From contig NW_027460346.1 in the NCBI RefSeq assembly GCF_050947875.1, forward strand, positions 1,674,001 through 1,738,000: 64,000 bases of DNA. The letters run 5' to 3'. The translations under genes and the position numbers were made by a program. Source of the DNA: Dermacentor variabilis (lineage: Eukaryota > Arthropoda > Arachnida > Ixodida > Ixodidae). A model generated the notes under the pieces. That model was not told the DNA's origin and did no database searches. It was given only the letters and a program-made list of their open reading frames with translations. Below, piece after piece: positions 10,325 through 20,101 of this stretch (positions are counted from its first letter, which is position 1; each line of letters starts with the position of its first letter).

Positions 10325-10492
10325 TCACACGTATTCCTTTAACAAAGACTCCACTAGGTAAGCTTCTGCTTCGGCGGCACGCACCTCTGGATTCTGACGG
10401 CGACGGCGCTGGGCCTCTGCTCTGGCAGCTCGTTTAGCAGCAGCAGCAGCAGCAGCAGCAGACGGAGGACTTCCATCGGTCGTCTCGCTCAT
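10325..10492 (-). CDS. Short alanine-rich, STPR-like protein frame (55 codons)
   Basis: This is the inverted counterpart of the frame at 2,776-2,988. It encodes the same MSETTDGSPPS start, 8 alanines instead of 23, the same KRAARAEAQRRRRQNPEV segment and the same YLVESLLKEYV end. The 15-residue difference equals the 15 missing triplets, so the frame is kept. On this strand the stop is again followed closely by AATAAA-like sequence. As with the other copy, only about one STPR unit is present. A function as a small basic DNA-binding peptide is conceivable but unproven; a repeat-borne relic is more likely. Confidence 0.45.
   Translation of the reverse strand: MSETTDGSPPSAAAAAAAAKRAARAEAQRRRRQNPEVRAAEAEAYLVESLLKEYV
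10436..10459 (-). repeat. (GCT)8 microsatellite
   Basis: Eight AGC triplets on the plus strand are the short allele-like counterpart of (GCT)23 at 2,809-2,877. Confidence 0.95.
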
Positions 10493-11333
10493 GGCTCAGA
10501 AAGAACTGGCAGATAATTTCGCAGTGGCGAACGGCAGCGGCAATTTCGGCTCGGGCGGTGCACATATACAGATCCGCCGCCACCGATCTGGCTCTCTGAT
10601 TGCCACCGCATAGGGCGAACGGCAGCGGCAATTTCGGCTCGGGCGGTGCACATATACAGATCCGCCGCCACCGATCTGGCTCTCTGATTGCCACCGCACA
10701 GGGGTTGCATTGGAGGAGGAGCGAAGAAAGGAATTAAGTTCGAGCCGGCGCTTTGACAACCGGAGACTCGCAGGAAGAGGGGGGAGGGGGGCGGCGTGTA
10801 CACCCAGCGGCAAACGATGGGGGCAGAAGCGCGCGCAGCAAGCAGACAACATGATAAAGGGAGGAGGGAAGAGATAGCAGCGACTGACTGATGCCGCTGA
10901 CGCCGATAGTGAGTCAACCCCAGCTGCGGAGTTGGTTTCAGGGACAACGCCGCCGATGCCGACACAAACAATATGATACCCTCGCTTCCGCAGCGCTAAG
11001 AACCAGGTCTAGCCGTGGGAAGGTGGTCACGTATTCGTCGACGTGCCGGGGCCTACGTGAAATAACCGGCGCGTCGGCAACTGAAGAGCACCCTATCCGC
11101 CACACAAGAACAGGGGGGGGGGACCCTTTCCTCCTCTTTCTGCATGGCGGCGACGGTGTTCTATGCAGTCACGTTATCTTGACTCTCTAGCGGCGTCAGC
11201 GGCATCCAGCGGTATCAGTCGGTCGCTGCTAGCGCTGGGGGGATGAAAGGGGGGCGGAGCTGGTTACGAGGCCGACGACAACGCCGACGACGACGCGAAA
11301 CCCAGGAACGGACGCCAAAGAGCTGGGCTCTAA

Positions 11334-12407
11334 AAAGCAAGCCGGCCATAGTGAGTTAGTTTTGCGTGTACTGAATTTTAGTGGGACAAGTTTGTGACGC
11401 ATTTTATAGCCCTGCAACAAGATATACCTTATTTCGGTACTCACGCTTCTCGAAAACGCGACGAGCGATTGCCGAGAGTGATAACACGGGAGTGTTGCAT
11501 GCGCCGGCAGGACGCGTAAAAGATAATACGGAGGAGCTCAAGAACATGACATTTACGTATTATGAGCGACTGAAAACAGGCTTTGCACCCACGAGTCTGA
11601 CTTGAGTGCGATTAGAAGGCATTCTGCGAGCGTGTAACATGGTCTGGCTGAGCCTGTGTGTGTACTTCGCGTACCATCGTGTCGACTGAGGCCAAGTTGT
11701 TTTGGAAACGCGCAGTCACCCGTGTATTTGTGCACTTAAAGTGCAGGAAATAATGCCAGGGAAAGGAGGGGTGCTTGAAAATCGGATGTTCAGATTTTAT
11801 GGCATTGTTTCGGAGGAGTCTTTGCTGCGAAATGTACGTAAAAGTGAATTTATCTGTAATGCCGCTCATTCACCACTTACGCACGTTTCGCCTCTACACG
11901 AAATACTCCTGTTAGGTCAATATGCCAAAATGATACATGCTTGTAATTTACTTTCAGCTGATGGGATCCGGTGGAGCATCGTACGGCAACGACTGCTGCT
12001 TACCTGGTGCCACAACTTTCGATGAATGCAGAAGAAGCCCGGAACGAGCATTTATATAGAGCAAAATAAACATTTCATCATTTCAGAAGACGTCTTTCGT
12101 TTTCTTTATGAAATTGCACCTGACAGATTCGGTGCAATCTTGTAAAGGTCAATCGCAATCATTTCTACGTAATAATGAAACGATTCCACGCCAAGGCCAC
12201 GCGAGGTTCAGCAGAAGCGAAGAAAAAAAAAAAATGCCGCGCCGAGCAGCGGAGCCGGCGCGGCGTGTACCAACTGGTGTTCAAAACGCGCGCGCCCAAA
12301 ACCGAAACCGGAAAGAGTCAACAACATCCGCTTGGTGTGCTACAGTCAATTCGGCCGCTGGGCTCTATGGGAGTGTCCGCTCTTGTTGAAATTTCTTTCT
12401 CTATGAC
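11334..12407. mobile_element. E2 DNA transposon, 5'-truncated copy
   Basis: Starting at AAGCAAGCCGGCC it aligns with about 7,624-8,705, including GCGATTGCCGAGAGTGATAA and CTGCTGCTTACCTGGTGCC, and ends with the right terminal repeat TCTTGTTGAAATTTCTTTCT then CTATGAC. The left half and left terminus are missing where the E1 copy begins. Small insertions and deletions relative to the full copy show independent decay. Confidence 0.7.
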
Positions 12408-12957
12408 CCCTCCTTCTGATGTCGGTGACAATCTGTACTGAACCGCTTTTCGCCCGAAGCTTCGCGACCTATTTGAATCGACCTTGGCACGTCACGCCGA
12501 CGGTGGCGCCAGCTTTTCCAGTGGTGGAGCTCGAGGCCAATACCCTCAGAAGCAGGCTACACTAAAAGGAGAACGATAGCGGCGAGCACAGTCGGCGATC
12601 GTCGAAAATCTGATAGGCCGGTTAAGCGCGTCGGCGTTTATACATGGGTCATAGAAGGATCCGAAATAACCGCGGGTGCCCACGTATCTTTCAGAAAGTC
12701 CTACACAATTCGAGTCGCACATGCAATCAGATTATACAAGCTTCGGTGGCAAGTGACAGCAGATAAAACTATCAATAACGTTCAAGAAACTTCCGATACA
12801 TGCGGGCGCGTCCGGCGCTGAGCGATAACATTTGTTAGACGGTGAAAAGCGGTCACCCGAATAAGATAAACAAGTAGAAATGTCAATACACCCCTCAAAA
12901 AGCATCGACCCGATGCTACGAAAAATAACAGGAGAACGAAAAAGGACACTTATTAAA
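12408..12957 (-). mobile_element. Gypsy-type LTR (fragment)
   Basis: The segment lies, in minus-strand order, immediately downstream of integrase remnants, as expected for a 3' LTR. It contains AATCAGATTATACAAGCTTC (about 12,726) and related sequence that recurs, diverged, at 17,785-17,830, supporting a dispersed LTR. I recognise it as resembling LTRs of tick Gypsy elements; exact ends were not set. Confidence 0.55.
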
Positions 12958-13389
12958 CAATAGTAACAGCGTCGCAATAGTTTCTCGCTGAGTCCTCGTC
13001 GGAGTATCCGGGTCCAAACCCAAACACGGTCGCCGGGCTGGTACTAGACGTCGCATCAACTAAGATTGTAGTCTCGCCTGTCGGTCCTCTGCTGGTTCTT
13101 GATCCGCAGGCGGCCGAGCTGTCGGGCTTCTTCGGCGCGCTGGAGACAGGTAGCGGCGTCAACGTTTTATTCGTCGGTGACGTGCGGCGGCATGGCGCCG
13201 AGATTCGTCGTCGGGTTCCTGCCGTAAACCAGCTAGAACGGCGCGACCTGTGTCGTTTCTTGCACTGCCGTGTTGTAAGCAAAGGTGACATACGGAAGCA
13301 CCGCATCCCACCTCTTGTGTTCGACGTCGACGTACATCGCTAGCATGTCGGCGAGCGACTTGTTCAGTCGTTCCGTTAGGCCATTAGTT
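12958..13389 (-). pseudogene. Gypsy-type polyprotein remnant (integrase C-terminal part)
   Basis: On the minus strand from about 13,386 the frame reads NGLTERLNKSLADMLAMYVD and later VLPYVTFAYNTAVQETT, the carboxy side of the Gypsy integrase core. After a frame change it gives PPHVTDE, a stop, LQRAEEARQLGRLRIKNQQR, further stops and YQPGDRVWVWT, the downstream integrase domain. Stops and a frameshift show it is dead. Nothing of protease, RT or RNase H is present, because the element is cut at 13,389 by the next repeat. Transposition is not possible from this copy. Confidence 0.75.
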
Positions 13390-13690
13390 TCCCAGATAGC
13401 CAGATAAATCCATTAGATGTGCATAACATGGTGCACCTTGGACATTCAGTACGTCCATTAGATATCCATATTTATCCAGAAAACACTGTATGGATGTCCT
13501 ATGGATCATCGTAAATGCATCCAGAACATGCAAGTGGTACGTTGTGGTGATGTCAGGGCTGAATATATGCAACGTCTAATAGACGTCCGCAACATCCACA
13601 GGACATCCATTGTACTACATATCGCTGTATCTGCAACATCTAATATATATGCACTGGATGTGCCTTGTACTATTTTTGGCTGTTTCTTTT
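13390..13690. repeat. Cluster of ACATCC/GGATGT motifs (left)
   Basis: Many short inverted motifs such as TGGATGTCC, GGACATCC, AACATCCACAGG and TCCATTAGAT occur in 300 bases. A similar cluster lies at 17,110-17,420, so the two may be subterminal regions of one large element that contains 13,690-17,094. This bracketing is an inference. Confidence 0.45.
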
Positions 13691-16600
13691 ATTCATCATC
13701 CATGCATGCACACGGTCTCTTCAATTTGTTGTCCCTGACTGCCCCAGACAGCTCGAGACGCTACTACTACCGCCAGTGATTGTTGGCGTGCGCATCTTCT
13801 CAGACAGTCCTGGACTGTTTGGGACAACAAATCAAAGTGCCACTGTTACTAAGCGAAGAAAAACTTCGTTGTCGCCACCAGCATTTTTATTGTGAAATTC
13901 TTACTGGTATCAACCGTTTGACAAGTACGTAATGATGTACACAATATTTGCAGTGAAATACAATGGCAGACTTCAGCTGTCTCATGAAAATAAAGTGAAC
14001 AGAAAAATACAACATAATGCCATCTCTTCGTTTCTGAAAGGCACAACGAGGACTTAACGCACGAACCAATACAAGAATACCACATATTCATAACAGCTAA
14101 ACATAAATGTACTAAAGGAAAATAAAATCAGACATTCAAAGCAACGCTTGCAAATGAACACTTCTCACAGTGTAGTGTTAGTTGCATTCTCTCCATTACA
14201 ATAAAACACAAATGGCACATTATCCGACTTAATTCTCATGAACAAAAACAAAATCTGCATATGGAAACATCAAAGTACTATTTTACTGGCCTTGTGTTCA
14301 GCAAAAGAAGAAATAGAAACAATGTAGTGAAATAAAGGAGAGCAACAGCTGAAGGCCCAAAAGAGCAATATCTCCTATAGGAAAACAATCTGAAAGCCAA
14401 CAATACGTTAGGACAATGATAAATTCTGTAAGAGAAGCAGGCAACCCCCGGCAGCAAAAGGGTGCCAGATTAGCTTCTCCATAAAGGAGAAAGATCGGAA
14501 CACAGCTGCTGCATAAAAAAAAATAGCTTGAACATATTGTTCTCACTCTTAGAAATGAAGACTGTTATAAGGAGGAAATCATTTTCTTCGAATAAGTAAG
14601 CATGCGGTATAAGTACGAAAATGGTATGCTCTATAAGTTATTAGAGTAGAATAACTATACCACATTTCTATGCAAATGAGACTACAGCCAATTCGTGTGT
14701 ATATTCATGGATCATAATGTGAATTTAGTTGCAGTTAGTGGTTACCTGGTACCACAGCACACTTGGCATGCACTAGTCAACCAAATTCAGTGGTATTAGG
14801 CCACACAATGCTGCTGAGAGTGCTGATCCACATGTAGCAGTATCAAAACAGCCATTTCCTTTTAAATTGTCTCACTGCTTTCCGTACACTCAGCCTCCAC
14901 CCCCGCCCACCTGACATCACGTAACAGGATTCTATATTTGTCCCATTTTTGAAAACAAACAGCACTACCTAAAATGCAGCAAGCTTCCTTGAAGGGCCAA
15001 AGCATTGATTCAGCTGATGTTGGGAGACGAGCTGCTACATCTACATTTCTGTAGCGTTATCCGGTTGGTGTTCATACACTGAGCTCAACATAGCAGCAGT
15101 GGTTAATTGCATTGGCCTTCGCAACAGTACTACCAAGGAAGCATGTTGCAGTGAGTGCTCATATTAAGGTTGCCACTTCAAAGGGAATATTATTTTTGTG
15201 CGCTGAAGATAGTGAGGTTTAGCCTCGTAGTCATTACCGTGACTACAAGTTAGACCGCTACCAGTTTCAAAAGAGGAAAAAATTTGTCAGCACTCCTAAA
15301 GGCACACGGTACGATGCTCTGTGGGGCTGGAGGGCGAACCGTACTTGGAAGATCACTCTCTTGCTGGCTGGCTTGAGCATCCTAAACCTGAAAAAGAGGA
15401 CAGAATCTTTACAACCACGCAAACACATCGCTTATTACTTACCCCGCATTTCGATATTCACCCTTACTTGAAGCCCATGCTTGTCTGTCATTATAACGAC
15501 AGGTGGGAACGCGCCCAAGACACTCACTGTATCTCCTTGGGCGCGTTCGCGTCGGGCTTTATCTCTACCAAATCAAGCGTCGGCTTCAAGTTAAGGCACA
15601 TTTTTGAATGCGTGGGTAAGACATACAAGTTAGCTTAAGACGTCTAAAGTAACTCGTTTTCAGCTTCTCTAAATTCAGTGATTAGGTTAAAATCCCAGAG
15701 TATAAATCCACACCTATAGCATCTTTATCATGGAGGCAGATCTAAGGTATCTGCTTAAATAGTACCACGGACAATAAAATTGTCCTTTCAAGCAGTACAG
15801 CAAAGCTTTATATAATGTGCAAAAAGATCGACTGTTCAAGAACACGTGAAAGTACATGGCTTGTGCCTACAACTGATACAAGCACGTAATACTGCAGGCT
15901 ATACATAGGAGCTATGTAAACGTACAGAGGAGCAACAAAACGTGCAAAATATCACGTATATCTACAGACAGCCCTTATTACAAAAGACCTCCAAAGCAAT
16001 GCATGAACGGTGACTATCTCACAAAATCGAGCACCACTGTCGAAACCGTGTGCCAGAACCACTGAAAGCATCGTGTCGTTGTGTACACAACCTGCGGGCC
16101 TCGAGAAGCACGTACAGTACAAGAAAGACTACGACGAGTATGAGAAGATGAACTGAAACACGGGACGAAGGGAGACAAACAAGAACCTCGCTTCCCTATC
16201 GCCATTTGTTTCGGGTTGCAGTTCAGCTCTTCAAACTAGTCTTAGCTACACATCAATTGGCTCAGTTTAATACTATACCGAGAAGAACAACCACCGACAT
16301 GCCCTGACGGGTACTGGCGAAACGGCTGGGCGTTTGCGTTGTGCATCAGCTCTTCTGGCCGACGCTAACCACTCATTACCGGCATAAAACAAGAGAAAGT
16401 ACAAAAACAAACCACCGACATACCTTGAAAACCATGTGCCTGCTGACGACGGGACACCACTGCAGACATGGCGAGAATAAGAAATGAAGTGTCACCGCAT
16501 CAACACCGCAACCTCAAAGTGGTTCGTTGTGAGAACGGAAAGGTTGGCGCTATCTTCTGCAGCCCTTCAGGGAGCACAGCATAGAGCAGCACGGCTCAGC

Positions 16601-17094
16601 GATAGCGAAAGCTGAGCGCCAGCATTGGCACACAAGGTCACACATGCCCGCATACGCTTGCTTGCTGCGCCATTGCATGTGGCTGAGCTTATGGTGACGT
16701 ATGACAGGCACGCGACTGTCAGAATAATTGATAATTTGACAATAGTGCTGCGTAATATCTCTTTAAATAATTTAACTTTTCTGACGTCTTTAAACACCAT
16801 TTTTCATTTAGTGCAATGTAAGTGGCATGCTGCCGGCTCCTCGATTTCGAGCATGCTTTCGACGCACACGGCCTCCGAGATGGAGTGTCAAGTGTCGGAG
16901 GCCACGGAATCACTTCCACACGGGAAGTTTGCCACAGTTTAAAGAAGTTTGGTGGTGCTCAACAAAATTAGAGTGCCTTGATATAATTTTCATGCAGCTT
17001 TTTCTACTATATATATCAGTTCATTCCCTAACATACTGTACCTAATTTTGTCAGTTACTTTTCCAAAGTCGGAAATAAAAAAGTCATTAATTGC
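13691..17094. other. Unassigned 3.4-kb tract ending at AATAAA and A15
   Basis: No known gene or repeat was recognised. It is AT-rich with scattered short frames, including 105 codons at 15,321-15,638 and 105 codons at 16,625-16,942, neither with recognisable domains. It contains a 13-bp perfect hairpin at 15,507-15,548 and ends with AATAAA at 17,074 and a run of 15 A at 17,095. It might be a retroposed transcript, the interior of a large DNA element, or untranslated host sequence. Confidence 0.4.
15507..15548. repeat. Perfect 13-bp inverted repeat with 16-base loop
   Basis: GAACGCGCCCAAG (15,507-15,519) is exactly complementary to CTTGGGCGCGTTC (15,536-15,548). The GC-rich stem stands out from the AT-rich surroundings. 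Confidence 0.8.
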
Positions 17095-17109
17095 AAAAAA
17101 AAAAAAAAA
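17074..17109 (+). promoter_or_regulatory. Polyadenylation signal followed by A15
   Basis: AATAAA at 17,074-17,079 is followed 15 bases later by 15 consecutive A (17,095-17,109). This spacing is that of a cleaved, polyadenylated transcript end copied into DNA, although a genomic A-run cannot be excluded. Confidence 0.5.
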
Positions 17110-17420
17110 CATGGGACGTCTATGGACATCCATTACATGATCACTGATGATACCGCGCGATCGTCGCACCAAGCTATAGGCTCCAACTGCGCAGCATCGT
17201 GCACGTCAAAATCATACAAGTGCTAGACAATGCGAAAAAGAAAGCTTTGGGGGGCCGACAATGCACGTTTAAAGTACAAACTTTATGTACGTTACATGGA
17301 CATCCAAAATTTTGACTGCTGTACGTCTGATGAACGAACTAAATGGATGTTCATCGAACATCCAAAACTTTGGTGCCATTGTACGTCCCTTAGATGTACT
17401 ATCAGCGTCAAATGAAACGA
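17110..17420. repeat. Cluster of ACATCC/GGATGT motifs (right)
   Basis: It contains TATGGACATCCATTACATG, ACATGGACATCCAAAA and GGATGTTCATCGAACATCC, resembling the cluster at 13,390-13,690. Confidence 0.45.
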
Positions 17421-17784
17421 AAAGCGGAGCGCGTGGCTCAAGCATAAGTGAAGATATAGTGCGCACCATCCTGTCATCACCATTGACAGGCGCGCATATC
17501 TAGTTCGGCCGCACTGCGCAATCCCCCTCTAGTGAGATAATTTCGCTTCTATTCTGGTTCTTACTTTTGAAAGGGAGAAATATAAAAAATTAAAAGGAAG
17601 CTGAAATATTGCAATTTACGGCGAGTCTTGTCGCAGAGATCGCCGAAACCACAAGTGCTGTAAGCGCGAACAGCGGTGCGCGTAGTGCAGCTTGCACCGT
17701 CATCGCCCGCGCCTCGGGGGCGAATCTACCATGCCATGACGGCGTAAACTTCGAGGAAGTTCTAGACCATTTAAGGCGCGATGA
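17421..17784. other. Unassigned DNA
   Basis: Nothing recognisable. It leads into the LTR-like relic without a visible boundary; the GC-richer part from 17,610 may belong to the same diverged LTR. Confidence 0.35.
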
Positions 17785-17830
17785 AATCAGATTACACAAG
17801 GTTCGGTGACAACAGACAGCGGATAGAACC
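17785..17830 (-). mobile_element. Diverged Gypsy LTR relic
   Basis: AAATCAGATTACACAAGG and GACAGCGGATAGAACC align with CAATCAGATTATACAAGC and GACAGCAGATAAAACT of the LTR at about 12,725-12,771, at about 80% identity over this stretch. Confidence 0.5.
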
Positions 17831-17856
17831 ACAAAGAAATTCCACGGAACACAGCC

Positions 17857-19218
17857 AAAACTGGCAACAGGAAACACGTCACGCCTAGTTTCAACTCCAT
17901 CCGTTATTTGATGCGAGCATCCGGAAAAAAAGAATGTGAAATGAACTTACAGACAACGTTTAATTCTTTTTTATACTTTCCCACTAAAACTAAAAAAGTT
18001 TTGGGTGAAAATGAACTTATACTATGTGTCAAAGTTTTCTTGCGTTGCCTAGCAACAAGCTAGCGGCACGCCAGACGCGCGTGCATACCATGCATACGTC
18101 ATGCGCCAGACATGCCACAGGAGCGAGCGAGGCGGGCTGCGCATGTGGAGTACGTGTGCCCGGCGACCCGTCTGTTTTGGATGTAGCCCGGTTTTTGGGC
18201 TCCTGGCGTTCTCTTGTGTTCCGTCTGCATTTCGACATGGCACCGCTGCACTACTGGACTACAGCATGGTGAGGAATTTTGTTTGGCAGTCGGCGACGCA
18301 CTTCAAGCACATTTATAGGCTTACTGCACAAACTGAACGTATATAGTGACGCAGTCATCGAAAAACAGCTCCGCCGTCCAGGCCTAGTTAATTTTAGTTA
18401 GCTACTCGTAGTGGGAGATGTTTGCGACGCTTTCTATGAGCCGAAGCATTATAACTTATTTCGGTAGTTTTTGGGCACGCTCGCCGCACCTGGCTTTGTG
18501 ACGAAAAGAACCTCGGCCGTGTGCCGCAGTTTAGCGTTTACTGAATCTTACCGGGACAAGTTTTGGCGCTTTCTCTGACCCCAGACATTATTGCAACTAA
18601 TTTCGCAACTTTTTGGGGTACTTTTCAAACACAGTGGCCGCGCTCGGCGTAGTGGCGCAGTTAGCGAAAAGCAGCTCGGCTGTGTGCCACAGTTAGTTTC
18701 ACGTGTACTGAATCTTACTGGGAAAAGTACGTGACACATTCTCTGACCCCAAAAATTATTGTAATTAATTTCGTAACTTTTTGGGATACTTGCGGGTTGT
18801 GAAGTTGTTCGCAAGAAAGCAAACCGGCCGTGGTGAGTTAGTTTTGCGTGTACTGAAATTTAGTGCGACATGTTTGTGACGCTTCTTATGGCCTTGCAAC
18901 AACATCTACCTTATTTCGGTACTCACGCTTCTCGAAAATGCGATGAGCGATTGCCGAGAGTGATAACACGGGTGTGTGGTGCTTGCGCCGGCAGGACGCG
19001 TAAAAGATAACGCCGAGGCGCTCATGAACTTGACATTTCTGTTTTCTGAGCGACTGAAAACAGGCTTTGCACCCACAAATCTGTCCTGAGTGCGACTAGA
19101 AGGCGTTCTGCGAGCGTGTAACATGGCATGGCTGGGAGCCTGTGTTGTGGCCACCTCTATGTACTTTGCGTACCATCGCATCGACTGATGCCAAGTTGTT
19201 TTAGAAACGCGCAGCTTT
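17857..19218. mobile_element. E2 DNA transposon, 3'-truncated copy
   Basis: It aligns with 6,631 to about 8,010 of the full copy, starting CTGGCAACAGGAAACACG and including TTGCGTTGCCTAGCAACA, the ~160-bp subrepeats and GATTGCCGAGAGTGATAA. Similarity stops at GAAACGCGCAG (about 19,213), after which a short direct repeat (TTTAGAAACGCGC) leads into the next LINE. The right terminal repeat is absent. A weak match to the left terminal repeat precedes 17,857 but overlaps LTR-like sequence. Confidence 0.65.
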
Positions 19219-19364
19219 AGAAACGCGCCAGGCGCCTAAGGAGCGGCGAGGCTCCCTCAAACGCTCCAGAAAGGGCAAAACCCCGATTACAGGGCCGCGA
19301 AAGAGCTCTGTAATCTAAGGCATAACTTCCGTTTCCGTACACACAGCACCTATTGACTTCCAAT
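19219..19364 (+). mobile_element. LINE 5' leader
   Basis: This GC-mixed sequence directly upstream of the LINE start codon has no frame of its own and is taken as the 5' untranslated part of the following element. The boundary with E2 is approximate. Confidence 0.4.
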
Positions 19365-19965
19365 ATGGATACATAAATAATTCAATGGAACGTCAGAGGT
19401 CTTCTTAGAAACCTTGATGATGTGCAGGAACTCATCCAAAAACACAATCCAAAAGTGCTGTGTTTACAGGAAACACACTTAAAATACAAGCACACGAACT
19501 TTCTCCGACAGTATATAACTTTTCGCAAAGATCGCGATGATGCTGTCGCATCATCGGGTGGTGTCGCCATTGTTATCCATAAGAGCATTGCGTGTCAACT
19601 TTTACAGCTACAAACGTCTCTCGAAGCAGCGGCGGTTCGAGCTGTTCTCCAAAACAAACTCATCACCATTAGCTCTCTTTACATGCCCCCACATTACAAA
19701 TTAACGAAACATGAATTTCAATCTTATATAGATCAATTACCAGAACCTTATGTTGTTCTTGGCGATTTCAATGCGCACAGCTCCCTGTGGGGCGACTCTC
19801 GTATAGATGCGCGAGGTCGTCTTCTTGAACAGTTCCTTTTTTCTTCTGGTGCGTGCCTTCTGAATAAGAAGGAACCCACATATTACTCTCTTGCAAACAG
19901 AACTTTTTGCTCAATTGATCTCAGCATAGTCTCCCCGTCTATACTGCCTGAACTCGAATGGGAAG
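19365..19965 (+). pseudogene. Non-LTR retrotransposon endonuclease domain (truncated)
   Basis: The frame begins ATGGATACATAA, that is M-D-T followed by a stop at codon 4, then IIQWNVRGLLRNLDDVQELI in the same frame. An internal ATG at 19,422 opens the rest. The apurinic-type endonuclease/exonuclease/phosphatase fold is clear: QWNVRG, LCLQETHL (catalytic glutamate), GGVAIVI, LYMPP, VVLGDFNAHSSLWG (catalytic Asp and Asn), and GRLLEQF. This domain nicks target DNA in Jockey-like LINEs. Coding similarity ends at LPELEWE (about 19,965), before the final SDH-type motif and the whole reverse transcriptase, so the copy is dead. The frame then runs by chance through unrelated sequence into the satellite. 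Confidence 0.85.
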
Positions 19966-20065
19966 GAGGAGGAGTAGATTTTAATGAACAGAAAGGAGGA
20001 GAGGTCGGCCTGGAGATCGTGTCTCTAGCCTGCTACTCCTCACTGGGGCAAGGGGAAGTGGGAAA
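19966..20065 (+). repeat. Transition segment between LINE and satellite
   Basis: GGAGGAGGAGTAGATTTTAA introduces about 100 bases that are neither LINE coding sequence nor satellite. It ends GTGGGAAATACAGGGAAAGG, merging with the satellite motif CCCAGGGAAAGGTAGGTGG. I recognise the segment as a common tick interspersed sequence and possible source of the monomer, but this is from memory. Confidence 0.5.
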
Positions 20066-20101
20066 TACAGGGAAAGGTAGGTGGCGGGTGATTATGTTAT
20101 G

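Larger units (their letters stand above)
10186..11333 (-). mobile_element. E1 repeat, right copy (inverted)
   Basis: This is the reverse complement of 1,935-3,131, with the same T-run boundary (10,178-10,186), the 88-bp duplication, the short frame and the 5' end at AGAGCTGGGCTCT (about 11,333). Only a handful of single-base differences were seen outside the microsatellite. It directly abuts an E2 fragment at about 11,334, so E1 probably inserted into, or recombined with, E2. Confidence 0.7.

Noticed and set aside
15321..15638. 105-codon frame as a host gene
   Set aside because: No recognisable domain, it spans the 13-bp hairpin, and there is no supporting splice or codon evidence. Kept only as part of the unassigned tract.
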